NCBI RefSeq assembly: GCF_000020145.1
Contig: NC_010644.1
Coordinates: 1,426,001 to 1,490,000 of the forward strand
DNA length: 64,000 nt
DNA from: Elusimicrobium minutum Pei191
GTDB lineage: Bacteria; Elusimicrobiota; Elusimicrobia; Elusimicrobiales; Elusimicrobiaceae
Reading direction: 5' to 3'
The translations under genes were made by a program, and so were the position numbers. This document shows, piece after piece, positions 50,613 through 59,401 of the stretch. Below the pieces are notes generated by a model that saw only the letters and a list, made by a program, of their open reading frames with translations, ran no database searches and was not told where the DNA came from. Position 1 is the first letter of the stretch. Each line of letters begins with the position of its first letter.

Positions 50613-52064
50613 TTATTCTAAAACTATTTTATAGTCTTCCCAGGAAAGCTGCGCGTCGGACTGTATTTTCATGGAGCGGTGTATATTTTGCTCGATAACG
50701 CTTTGCTGGTGTTTAATTTGGTCAGCCAGTTCGGGGTGAAGAACTATTCGCAAATTACCGCCTGGGCGCCCTTGGGTTAAATCGTAAATCTCACGCTGTA
50801 TTTTAATGCGCATACTCTCGGCCGAAAGCACCCTGCCTGAACCATGGCACTGCGGGCACTCCTCTGTAAGAAGGCTGCCTGTGCTTTCTTTTTTTCTTTC
50901 TCTTGTCATTTCAACAAGGCCTAAGCGGGTAATAGGTAAAATTCTTATTTTGGCCCTGTCTCTGTGAACAGCATCGGCAAGAGCTTCTACCACACGGTGC
51001 CTGTTAGACGCCTTTTTCATATCAATAAAATCGATAACCACAATGCCGCCTATGTTTCTAAGGCGAAGCTGGTGCGCGACTTCCTGGGCGGCTTCAATAT
51101 TTGTTTGGGTAACAGTTTCTTCTTGCGATTTGCTGCCAGTAAATTTACCGGTATTAACGTCTATGGCGCACAAAGATTCGGCCTCCTGAATAATAATACT
51201 ACCGCCATTGGGAAGAGAAATTTTTGTTTTCCTTAAATTATCTATTTCCGACTCAATGTTAAAGGCTTCAAATATCGGCGTTTTGCCTTTATAAAGTTTT
51301 ATTTTATCTTTAAGTTCAGGCGAGTTTTTGGAAACGAAATCCAAAACATTCTCATAATCTTTTTTATTATCAAGGTAATAAACTTCTATATTTTCAGATA
51401 AAATATCGCGCGATACCTGCAAAACCGCATCCATATCCTCATGCAAAATAGAAGGTGAAGGTAAAGTCTCAAATTTATTTAAAATACTTTGCCACTGGCG
51501 GTATAAGTATTTAACTTCCCTTTCAAGTTCGTCTTTGGTAGCCTCTTCAGCCTCTGTGCGCACTATACAGCCCATGCCGTGAAGATATTTCTCGGCAAGT
51601 TCTTGCACCATGTCGTTTAATTTATGCCTTTCCTGGTTGTCTTCAATATTTTTTGACACGCCCACAAAACTCTGGTGCGGCGTTAAAACCAAAAATCTGC
51701 CCGGCAGCGTTACGTCCATTGTAATTTTCATGCCTTTTGTGCCTATCGCGTCTTTTACGACCTGCACCATAATTTCCTGCCCTTTCTTAATTACTTTTTC
51801 AATATTTTTCTTTTCATCTCCCAACACGTCTGAAATATATAAATACGCGTTTTTCTCGTAACCGATATTTACGAACGCGCTTGAAATGCCGGGCAAAACA
51901 TTTTCTACCGTAGCTTTATAAATATTGCCTACTATGTTTACGGCGCCTCTGCGCTCCCACATAAGTTCGGCAAGCCTTCCGTTTTCCACAATCGCAACTC
52001 TTGTTTCCTCAAAAGAGGTGTTGGCTAACACCTCCACTTTTAATCCCGTCGATGTCTTACTCAT
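50613..52064 (-). CDS. rng: Ribonuclease G/E
   Basis: A 483-residue endoribonuclease. The N-terminal S1 domain (about 38-120) contains VENVLPGISSAFVNIGYEKNAYL. The DNase I-like core has AIDVNTGKFTG (catalytic Asp, about residue 304) and VIDFIDM (about 346-352). The zinc-link CPQCHGSG is at about 408-415. Size and lack of a long tail match RNase G. The location after rodA and the DUF2344 gene is common in bacteria. Confidence 0.95.
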   Translation of the reverse strand: MSKTSTGLKVEVLANTSFEETRVAIVENGRLAELMWERRGAVNIVGNIYKATVENVLPGISSAFVNIGYEKNAYLYISDVLGDEKKNIEKVIKKGQEIMVQVVKDAIGTKGMKITMDVTLPGRFLVLTPHQSFVGVSKNIEDNQERHKLNDMVQELAEKYLHGMGCIVRTEAEEATKDELEREVKYLYRQWQSILNKFETLPSPSILHEDMDAVLQVSRDILSENIEVYYLDNKKDYENVLDFVSKNSPELKDKIKLYKGKTPIFEAFNIESEIDNLRKTKISLPNGGSIIIQEAESLCAIDVNTGKFTGSKSQEETVTQTNIEAAQEVAHQLRLRNIGGIVVIDFIDMKKASNRHRVVEALADAVHRDRAKIRILPITRLGLVEMTRERKKESTGSLLTEECPQCHGSGRVLSAESMRIKIQREIYDLTQGRPGGNLRIVLHPELADQIKHQQSVIEQNIHRSMKIQSDAQLSWEDYKIVLE

Positions 52065-52076
52065 AAAAAATTCCTC

Positions 52077-52751
52077 TTATACTTCGCTGTACCCGCCAAG
52101 AGAGTTAGCGTAATATAACTTTTGTTTAATAATTTCTACTTCTGTTTTTTTAAAACCTTCGCCCGGTAAAGGAAAATCCAAATTAAGCCACCTGGCTAAA
52201 AACAGCTCAACTCTTTGGGATTTACCGTTAACGGTTTGAAGTATTATTTTTAAAGTGTCTCCGTCTGCCAGTGCCTTATAAATATAAGGCTTAATATCAA
52301 TTTCAAGGCTGATATTTTCCTGGTTGACCGTAATAAAAATATTTTTACCGCTCAAAAATTCTTCCAACTTTACGGGGTTGTATTTTTGTATTCCCCGAAC
52401 TTCGTACTCAACCGCGTCCGTCAAATTTGCCACTGAAGGAAACTGGTACGGAATGCTTTTTACTTCCAAAATCTTTATTCCTTTATCAGAACCAAATAAA
52501 ATATTTTGTTTTACTTCGCTTTCTTTAACATTTTGCGTAAAATATAAATCCACGTATTCGGCGTTGCTTAAAACCCCTTGGGCTAGAGGCGGCCCAAAAG
52601 TAAGTCTGGGCCAGCTTTTATTAATTTTTTCCGCCGCGGCGTAAGGCAGAGCGGATTTTAAAACAGCGTCACGCCACGCAGCGCTTATTTCGCCCTGTTG
52701 CATATATTTACCGCGCGCGTACCTAATACGCATTTTATAAATTTTTAACAT
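52077..52751 (-). CDS. DUF2344 (TIGR03936) radical-SAM-linked protein
   Basis: Family core: MRIRYARGK start, AWRDAVLKSALPYAAAEKINKSWPRLTFGPPLAQGVLSNAEYVDLYF (about residues 27-72), matching the usual RALRRAxLP...P.l.fgpPLp.G..S..Eyld pattern. Normally it is fused or adjacent to a TIGR03960 radical SAM protein, which is missing here. Function unknown; the position before rng is conserved in many genomes. The start is either 52751 or the ATG at 52733, which fits the family better. Confidence 0.78.
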   Translation of the reverse strand: MLKIYKMRIRYARGKYMQQGEISAAWRDAVLKSALPYAAAEKINKSWPRLTFGPPLAQGVLSNAEYVDLYFTQNVKESEVKQNILFGSDKGIKILEVKSIPYQFPSVANLTDAVEYEVRGIQKYNPVKLEEFLSGKNIFITVNQENISLEIDIKPYIYKALADGDTLKIILQTVNGKSQRVELFLARWLNLDFPLPGEGFKKTEVEIIKQKLYYANSLGGYSEV

Positions 52752-52755
52752 ACTT

Positions 52756-54111
52756 TTAAATAAAAGTTATTCTTCTGGAATAAACCGAGTGTATTATTCC
52801 CAGCGCCCACATGCTTGCCACAAAATTTGAACCGCCGTATGAAATAAGCGGCAGCGGAATGCCCGCCACGGGAACCAGTCCTATAAGCATTCCGAAATTA
52901 ACAATACAATATATAAAAAACATGCTAAAAATACCGCTGCATACCAAATAACCGTAAAAATCACAGGCGCAATACGCTATAAACACAATACGCCATAATA
53001 TTACAAGAAAAAGCCCCAAAACGGACAAGGTGCCCCAAAGCCCTAGTTCCTCGCCCACTACGGCTAAAATAAAGTCCGTATGTTTTTCTGGCACGAAACC
53101 CAGGCGGGACTGCGTGCCTGAAAATACACCTTTGCCCAAAATTCCGCCCGAACCCATTGCTATCTGCGCCTGTAAAACATTGTAACCGGCTCCTTTAGGG
53201 TCCGATTTTGGGGCTAAAAAAACCTCCACGCGTTTTCTTTGGTAAGGCTTAATATGCTTATCTGCTATAAGCCCGCAAAGAAAACCTGTTATTATTACAG
53301 CGCCGGCAAGCAGGCAAACAGCCGCCGATACAGGCATTCTAAGTTGTTTTAATGTCCACCAAACACCCAAACAAACGGCTATCACAAAAGCGCAAAACCC
53401 TGCCATATAAAAATAATTAGTAGACATTTTCCCCACAGTAGCCCATAAAAAACTTTTTTGGGCCAGCTCCGGATACATTTGCAAATAAGTCCATAAAATA
53501 GGAAATATGCCCGCGAAAAAACCAAACAAACATATTAAAACCAAATAATAAAGATTTACGCCCGCGCAATATAAAAGCGCGAGCAATGCGGGAAGCGTAA
53601 TTACAACAGATGAAAAATCGGGCTGTTTCATAATAAGTAAAAAGATGGGCGCTACCAAACAAAAAACTCCCGCCATTACTATAGGTTCTTTTATTCTGCG
53701 GGCGTTTCTTTCTAAAAAAGCGGCGGCTATGAGAAGCGTGGCCACACGGCATATTTCAGAAGGCTGGAATGAAAAAAACGGAAAAACAAACCAAGATTTT
53801 GAACCCCTTTGGTAAGTGCCGAAAATAAGCACCGCTATTAAAAGAAACAACACAAATCCGTAAATCCATTTCCATTGCTCCGAATAAATTTGGTAATTAA
53901 AAAACCAGCCTATCAAAAAAGCCCCCAAACCCAAAGGCAGCGCTATAAGCTGTTTTCTTACGATAACAGAGCTAAGGTCCGTATCAGCAACAGCGCTCAT
54001 AATACATATTGTTCCTATGAGCACAAGCAAAAAGATAGCCCCGATAAAGAAATAATCCACACGGGTTCTTTTAATATTTTGGTCCGCTCCGTAAGAATTT
54101 TGGTTTAACAT
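52756..54111 (-). CDS. rodA: Rod-shape SEDS glycosyltransferase RodA
   Basis: A 451-residue SEDS-family peptidoglycan polymerase with ten hydrophobic segments. Signature PVAGIPLPLISYGGSNFVASMWALGI is near residues 415-440; KGVFSGTQSRLGFVPEKHTDFI is the conserved catalytic loop (about 325-345). It partners PBP2, whose gene ends 24 nt upstream. Longer than E. coli RodA (370), because of an extended central region (about 200-280). Confidence 0.94.
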   Translation of the reverse strand: MLNQNSYGADQNIKRTRVDYFFIGAIFLLVLIGTICIMSAVADTDLSSVIVRKQLIALPLGLGAFLIGWFFNYQIYSEQWKWIYGFVLFLLIAVLIFGTYQRGSKSWFVFPFFSFQPSEICRVATLLIAAAFLERNARRIKEPIVMAGVFCLVAPIFLLIMKQPDFSSVVITLPALLALLYCAGVNLYYLVLICLFGFFAGIFPILWTYLQMYPELAQKSFLWATVGKMSTNYFYMAGFCAFVIAVCLGVWWTLKQLRMPVSAAVCLLAGAVIITGFLCGLIADKHIKPYQRKRVEVFLAPKSDPKGAGYNVLQAQIAMGSGGILGKGVFSGTQSRLGFVPEKHTDFILAVVGEELGLWGTLSVLGLFLVILWRIVFIAYCACDFYGYLVCSGIFSMFFIYCIVNFGMLIGLVPVAGIPLPLISYGGSNFVASMWALGIIHSVYSRRITFI

Positions 54112-54135
54112 AAACAGCTCCGTAAAAAATAAAAA

Positions 54136-55932
54136 TCAATCGCCAACTACAAAAACCTGCTCTTTTGTTACATTTTCTTTAATGCCAAAATAAGATTTAA
54201 GCATCGCGCGCACAATAGGTCCGCCGGCGCCGGAACCGGACTTACCGAACTCAACAAAAGCAACAACCGCTATCTCAGGCTCTTTTCCTTCAGGCGCGGC
54301 AAAGGCTATCATCCAACCGTGGTCATCGCCATGCGGATTTTGCGCCGTTCCCGTTTTAGCGTAAACATCATACCCTTTTAACTTAACGCTTTTAGCGGTG
54401 CCGTTATCAACAACGCCTTTTAAAGCTTTAAAAATTATATCCCAGGTTTTTTCTTTAGCCGCAACTTCTCTTAAAAGCTTAGGTTCTTCCTGAAGAAGTA
54501 CTTCTCCTTCCGGGGAAACTATTCTGTCCAGGTAATAAGGACGCCACAGTTTACCTCTGCTCGCAACGGCTGCCGTTATCTGCGCCATTTTAATAGGCGT
54601 TACCAAAAGTTCCCCTTGCCCTATTGCAAGGTTTAAGGTATCGCCCGGAAACCAGTAAGTCCTGTTTCTTGCCCTTCTTGTAGGGCCGAATAAATTGCCG
54701 CCTCTTTCCCCCGGAATATCTATACCCGTAGGATAGCCGAACATGAACTCGCGCTGCATCCTCTCAATAGCGACAGAGCCTACCAGCCCGCCCAAAATAT
54801 AAAAATAAGTATCGCATGATTGCGCCATTCCCCGCCAAAAATCAACGATACCGTGCCTTGTCCAGCATTTAAAAACCCTTGAACCTATGTCATAATAACC
54901 GGGGCAATTATAGGTGATTTCCGTATTAAGTTTACCCGCTTCGGACGCTGCCATAGCCGTTATTATTTTAAAAGTGGAAGCAGGCGGGTAAACGCCCTGT
55001 ACGGCTAAGTTAAATTCTTTAATATCTTTTCTTAATTTTTCCGTATCTTCATGTTCGTAAGGAACAAAAATATTAGGGTCAAAAGAAGGCGCGGCGGCAA
55101 TAGCTAAAACAGCGCCGTTTTTAGGATTTATGGCTATAACCGCACCTCGTCCAGTTTTGGATGAGGCAATACTTTCTTCCGCCGTTTTTTGCAAATCATG
55201 TTTTAACGTTAAGTGGACATCAGCACCCGGACGGCCTTTTTTATCTTCAATAACGCTTTGCAGTCTTGCCATGTGGTCAACTTCTAAAAATATTCCGCCG
55301 TCCGAGCCTTTTAAATATTTCTCAAATTTCTTCTCAATACCAAAACGGCCGACTTTACTATCTAACCTGTAGTCAAGGCTTTGGTCTCTGTCACGCCAGA
55401 CCGAGCCTTCCATACTGCTCATATACCCTATAAGATGGCTTGCCATATTTTTATAAGGATATTCCCGTTTGCTTTCTTCAATAATATACAAACCGCTGTA
55501 ATGTATTTGCAGCTCTGATAAAGCTAAAATATTTCCCGCGGAAAGGTTTTCCGCTATTTTGGAAGCCTTGCCGCTTTTTACCGCTCTTTTAAATTTGTTT
55601 GTAATATCCTCGTAAGGTTGTTTTATCGCCTGGGAAACGGCCTGAGCTACCGAAGCTATATACTCATTGTCTGAGTTGTTCTTGCTCGGGAAAAAATAAA
55701 GGGAAAAAACAGGACTGCTTTGCGCTATAGCGATACCTTCAGAAGTAAATATACGCCCCCTGGGCGCTACTTGGTAAAGTGTTTGTGTTCTGTTACGTTC
55801 GGACTGCTGTTTATAATACTCGTGGCGTATTACTTGAATGTCTATAAGACGCATGGCTATAACAGCACAGGCAACCAACGCCAGCGCAAAAAATTGTTTA
55901 AGCCTGCCAGATGTTATTTTCTTCTTCGCCAT
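54136..55932 (-). CDS. mrdA: Penicillin-binding protein 2 (elongasome transpeptidase)
   Basis: A 598-residue class B PBP. A transmembrane helix at about 10-28 is followed by the dimerisation domain. The transpeptidase has SxxK in PASTFKIITA (about residue 318), SxD as SCDTYF (about 372) and KTG in YAKTGTAQNP (about 530). It crosslinks glycan from RodA. It precedes rodA and follows mreD. Confidence 0.95.
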   Translation of the reverse strand: MAKKKITSGRLKQFFALALVACAVIAMRLIDIQVIRHEYYKQQSERNRTQTLYQVAPRGRIFTSEGIAIAQSSPVFSLYFFPSKNNSDNEYIASVAQAVSQAIKQPYEDITNKFKRAVKSGKASKIAENLSAGNILALSELQIHYSGLYIIEESKREYPYKNMASHLIGYMSSMEGSVWRDRDQSLDYRLDSKVGRFGIEKKFEKYLKGSDGGIFLEVDHMARLQSVIEDKKGRPGADVHLTLKHDLQKTAEESIASSKTGRGAVIAINPKNGAVLAIAAAPSFDPNIFVPYEHEDTEKLRKDIKEFNLAVQGVYPPASTFKIITAMAASEAGKLNTEITYNCPGYYDIGSRVFKCWTRHGIVDFWRGMAQSCDTYFYILGGLVGSVAIERMQREFMFGYPTGIDIPGERGGNLFGPTRRARNRTYWFPGDTLNLAIGQGELLVTPIKMAQITAAVASRGKLWRPYYLDRIVSPEGEVLLQEEPKLLREVAAKEKTWDIIFKALKGVVDNGTAKSVKLKGYDVYAKTGTAQNPHGDDHGWMIAFAAPEGKEPEIAVVAFVEFGKSGSGAGGPIVRAMLKSYFGIKENVTKEQVFVVGD

Positions 55933-55953
55933 TAAGAACCTTACCGCACGGCA

Positions 55954-56439
55954 TTATTCTTCCATGGCCCGGAAATTCAAAGTTTTAAAAACCATAAAAA
56001 CACAGGGCGCGATAAGAGCGTTTATTAAAGCGCCTAAAAACAAACTTTTAAATCCGTGCCAGGCAGTGCCTTTTAAAAATATTATGCCTGAAAAATTGTA
56101 AAACAAAACACTGAAAATACTTAAAATAAAAATTAAAACTATTTGCGTGGGCACACTGTCTAACGCGAAACTTTTTTTGGCTAAATACATTATGCCCGAA
56201 CAAACCGTAAAAGTTAAAGCGTAAGCGCCAAACAAATTTACGCCGAAAAAATCTAAAAACAGCCCCGCGAAAAAAGCTAAAGTATATCCGTGCCATTTAT
56301 TATAAAGTGCGCATACCGCTGCAGCCACAACAAACATAAAATTAACGGCAATATTATAATTGGCGCCAAAGGAAACTAACGCCCAATGAATTACGGAAGA
56401 AATTAAAAAAACTATAATAAGCTGAATGGTTTCTCTCAT
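55954..56439 (-). CDS. mreD: Rod shape-determining membrane protein MreD
   Basis: A 161-residue protein with five hydrophobic segments, matching MreD in size, topology and position between mreC and mrdA. Visible typical piece: AFFAGLFLDFFGVNLFGAYALTFTV (about 54-78). It starts 3 nt after the mreC stop. Confidence 0.85.
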   Translation of the reverse strand: MRETIQLIIVFLISSVIHWALVSFGANYNIAVNFMFVVAAAVCALYNKWHGYTLAFFAGLFLDFFGVNLFGAYALTFTVCSGIMYLAKKSFALDSVPTQIVLIFILSIFSVLFYNFSGIIFLKGTAWHGFKSLFLGALINALIAPCVFMVFKTLNFRAMEE

Positions 56440-56442
56440 AAA

Positions 56443-57273
56443 TTATTTGTTTCCCGTTATTACAAAAACTTCCTTAATTTCAGAGGGTTTTACATACGGC
56501 ATAATATTTAGTGTTTGCGATGTTTTAAAGTCATCGCCTTTTTCCACGCTTACGACCCTTCCCGTTTTAATGCCGGCGGGAAAAATCATGCTGCTTCTGT
56601 AAGAAATAACCTCTTCCCCTTCCTGTACTTCGGTATTTAAAGAAATATACTTAAGTTTTAAATAATTACCTGAGGCCCCTTTTAAAAGACCCGCTGCGCC
56701 GCTTTTTTCAAGATATACCGCCGCGGCAAATTCTTCGTCATTAATAAGTAAAATTTTTGAGGTATTTTCACCCTCTTCAATAACCGTGCCCGCCAAACCT
56801 AAGTTTTTGCCGTCAAACCCTATAACCGCGCTCTTTAAAGTAACCCCGTTTATCAAACCCTTATCTATCGTAATAGTAGTCCATTTGGAAGGATCTCTGT
56901 AAGCTATTTTAGCCCAAACGCCTTTCCATTCTTTAAGAGGCTCCAAATTAAGAGCCTCAGTAAGGCGCGCGTTTTCTTTATGGGCTTCTTCCGCATTTGC
57001 TTTAATTAAAACAACATTTTTAATTTCTTCTTGTAAAATTGTGTTTTGGGCATGAACATTTAATAATTCTTTTACAGTTTTATTTACTTCGGATAAATAT
57101 TCCACGGATAAATGCGCCGCGCGTATTTGAGGAATAAAAATATAAGAAAGCACCGCTTTTACCGAGCTTACTACCCCCCCTAAAGGAAGTATTAAAAGCA
57201 GCACTGAAAATATTGTATAGAAAATAAAAGCTTTTTTAGACTCGTCAACCAAGTCTTCCTGAATTTTGCGCAT
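56443..57273 (-). CDS. mreC: Rod shape-determining protein MreC
   Basis: A 276-residue periplasmic scaffold with a signal anchor at about 16-37, a coiled coil at about 60-105 (VKELLNVHAQNTILQEEIKNV), and the double beta-barrel domain (ITIDKGLINGVTLKSAVIG, TSKILLINDEEFAAAVYLE). First gene of the mreC-mreD-mrdA-rodA-DUF2344-rng-amiC run. mreB is not adjacent; the divergent proB lies upstream. TATAAT directly abuts the ATG, so its transcript start is probably from a different box. Confidence 0.93.
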   Translation of the reverse strand: MRKIQEDLVDESKKAFIFYTIFSVLLLILPLGGVVSSVKAVLSYIFIPQIRAAHLSVEYLSEVNKTVKELLNVHAQNTILQEEIKNVVLIKANAEEAHKENARLTEALNLEPLKEWKGVWAKIAYRDPSKWTTITIDKGLINGVTLKSAVIGFDGKNLGLAGTVIEEGENTSKILLINDEEFAAAVYLEKSGAAGLLKGASGNYLKLKYISLNTEVQEGEEVISYRSSMIFPAGIKTGRVVSVEKGDDFKTSQTLNIMPYVKPSEIKEVFVITGNK

Positions 57274-57307
57274 ATTATATTTTAACTTATTATTGATACA
57301 ATATATA

Positions 57308-57313
57308 TATAAT
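57308..57313 (+). promoter_or_regulatory. -10 box upstream of the proB leader ORF
   Basis: TATAAT, 8 nt before an ATG at 57322, within an AT-rich 68-bp divergent region shared with mreC. Confidence 0.5.
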
Positions 57314-57321
57314 ATTTATAA

Positions 57322-57345
57322 ATGAAAAGAGAATTTTCAGTATGA
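57322..57345 (+). CDS. Putative 7-codon leader ORF overlapping proB
   Basis: ATG 57322 opens MKREFSV and stops at TGA 57343-57345. The stop overlaps the proB ATG by four bases (ATGA). The placement 8 nt after TATAAT equals that of other apparently leaderless starts here. It could load ribosomes by leaderless initiation and reinitiate them on proB. There are no proline codons, so it is not a classic proline attenuator. Translation is unproven. Confidence 0.35.
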   Translation: MKREFSV

Positions 57346-58154
57346 GACAAAACATATCTAAAAAAATGTTCCAAAAAGCCGAAATAATAGTTTTTAAAGT
57401 AGGGTCGTCATTAATAGTTGACTCGGACGGAGAAACCAGAGACTATTGGATAGACAGCCTTGCCGAGGATATAAGAGATTTGGCGTGTTTGGGTAAAAAA
57501 TCGGTTATAGTTTCCTCCGGCGCTATAGCTTTGGGCCGCAAAATTTTGGGGTTTGGCGTAAATGACAAATTAACCTTAAGCCAAAAACAGGCCGCAGCCG
57601 CCGTAGGGCAGATTAAGCTTTGCGAACTTTACAGAAATATTTTGAAAATAAAGAGAATAAAAACCGCGCAAGTTTTACTTACCCGGGAAAACGCCAATAA
57701 TGAAAAAACCTTTTTAAACGCCACAAACACCTTAAACGCGCTTTTGGCTATGAATGTAGTGCCTATAATAAACGAAAACGATACTATTTCAACAGAAGAA
57801 ATACGTTTTGGCGACAATGACAAACTAAGCGCCTTAGTATCGCAAATGGTCGACGCCGACATTTTGGTTTTGCTTTCGGATATAGACGGTCTTTATACCA
57901 ATGATCCTAAAATATCTAAAAAAGCTAAATTTGTTCCTCTGGTAAAAGAAATAAATGAAAATATTGAAAAAATGGCCGCGCCTACAAAATCCGCCTTGGG
58001 AACGGGCGGCATGGCCAGCAAAATTTGCGCCGCTAAAATGTGTGTAGCCGCGGATTGCAGCATGGTCATAACAACCGGGGCGGAATTATATCCTGTACGG
58101 AGATTAATACAAAAAGGACGATGCACATGGTTTGTGCCGGGTGATACAAAATGA
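57342..58154 (+). CDS. proB: Glutamate 5-kinase, PUA-less form
   Basis: First step of proline synthesis from glutamate. Amino-acid-kinase motifs: VFKVGSSLIV (residues 17-26), VSSGAIALGRKI, INENDTISTEEIRFGDNDKLSALV (about 146-169) and GLYTNDPK (about 186-193). GTGGMASKI binds ATP. At 270 residues it lacks the C-terminal PUA domain of E. coli ProB (367), a known shorter variant. Only a weak GAAAAGAGA-type sequence precedes the ATG. It overlaps proA by 4 nt (ATGA). Confidence 0.95.
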   Translation: MRQNISKKMFQKAEIIVFKVGSSLIVDSDGETRDYWIDSLAEDIRDLACLGKKSVIVSSGAIALGRKILGFGVNDKLTLSQKQAAAAVGQIKLCELYRNILKIKRIKTAQVLLTRENANNEKTFLNATNTLNALLAMNVVPIINENDTISTEEIRFGDNDKLSALVSQMVDADILVLLSDIDGLYTNDPKISKKAKFVPLVKEINENIEKMAAPTKSALGTGGMASKICAAKMCVAADCSMVITTGAELYPVRRLIQKGRCTWFVPGDTK

Positions 58155-59398
58155 TTGAAAAGATTGTAACCGAAATATGTAAAAACGCTAAAGAAATATC
58201 CTATTCTCTTGCCAACGCTACGACCAGGCAAAAAAATGAGGCGCTTTACTATGCGGCACAGGAGCTCGAGGATAATGTTGATGAAATTTTAGAAGAAAAC
58301 GATAAAGATTTAGACTCTTTACCAAAAGGTACGCCTAAATCATACCAGGACAGGCTGTACTTAAACGATAATAATATCGCCGCCATGGCCGACACTTTAA
58401 GAGATATCGCCGCCAGGCCTGATCCTATTAAAAAGATTCTTGATTACTGGAAGGTGCCAAGCGGTCTTCTTATTGAAAGGGTTACAACGCCGTTAGGTGT
58501 TATGGGCGTTATTTTTGAAAGCAGACCCAATGTATGTATAGACGCAGGCGCGCTTTGCTTAAAGTCCTCAAACCCGGTTATACTGCGCTGCGGGAGCGAC
58601 AGCTTTCACACCTGCAATATTTTAGTTGATCTTTTTAAACACGCTTTAAGAGACGCGGGGTTAAACCATAACGCCATACAGCTTATTCCTTTTAAAGAAC
58701 ATGAAGCCGTTGACATAATGCTTAAAATGGAAAAATATATCGACGTGCTGGTTCCACGCGGAGGCAAAAGACTTATTGAGAAAGTATCGCAAAGCCGCAT
58801 ACCGATGTTAAAGCACTTAAACGGAATTTGCCATACATACGTGCATAAAGCGGCTGATTTAAATATGGCGATAGAAATTGTTTTAAACGCTAAATTAAGG
58901 CGTGTCTCAATTTGCGGCGCCACGGAAACTTTGCTTATTGACAGAGATTGGGGCGACGATAAAATACGAGAACTGCTTGCCGCTCTTTGGAAAAAGGGCT
59001 GCGCCTTAAGAGTGGACCAATATATAAACGCTTTAATACCTCAGCTTCCTTTAGCTACCGAAGAGGACTGGGGCACGGAATATTTAGATAAAATTTTATC
59101 TGTTAAAACTGTAAACTCCGTGGGTGAAGCGGTTACGCATATAAGAACGTACGGCTCCTCCCATACGGACGCTATTGTTACCGCAAGCGCGCCCGCGGCT
59201 GAAGAGTTTTTAAATAATGTAGACAGCGCCGTTGTTATGAAAAATGCCTCAACGCAATTTTCCGACGGGGGAGAATTTGGCATGGGCGCCGAGATAGGCA
59301 TTTCCACAGGGCGCCTGCACGCGCGCGGACCCGTGGGGTTAGAGCAGCTTTGCACATTTAAATATGTGGTGCGCGGAACAGGCCAGACAAGGAGTTAA
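58151..59398 (+). CDS. proA: Glutamate-5-semialdehyde dehydrogenase
   Basis: A 415-residue aldehyde dehydrogenase-fold enzyme. VTTPLGVMGVIFESRPNVCIDA (about 114-135), VPRGGKRLIEKV and the nucleophile in NGICHTYVH (about 232-240) are typical of ProA. The C-terminal GGEFGMGAEIGISTGRLHARGPVGLEQL is family-diagnostic. Coupled to proB, and followed by proC 3 nt later. Confidence 0.97.
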   Translation: MIEKIVTEICKNAKEISYSLANATTRQKNEALYYAAQELEDNVDEILEENDKDLDSLPKGTPKSYQDRLYLNDNNIAAMADTLRDIAARPDPIKKILDYWKVPSGLLIERVTTPLGVMGVIFESRPNVCIDAGALCLKSSNPVILRCGSDSFHTCNILVDLFKHALRDAGLNHNAIQLIPFKEHEAVDIMLKMEKYIDVLVPRGGKRLIEKVSQSRIPMLKHLNGICHTYVHKAADLNMAIEIVLNAKLRRVSICGATETLLIDRDWGDDKIRELLAALWKKGCALRVDQYINALIPQLPLATEEDWGTEYLDKILSVKTVNSVGEAVTHIRTYGSSHTDAIVTASAPAAEEFLNNVDSAVVMKNASTQFSDGGEFGMGAEIGISTGRLHARGPVGLEQLCTFKYVVRGTGQTRS

Positions 59399-59401
59399 AT
59401 T

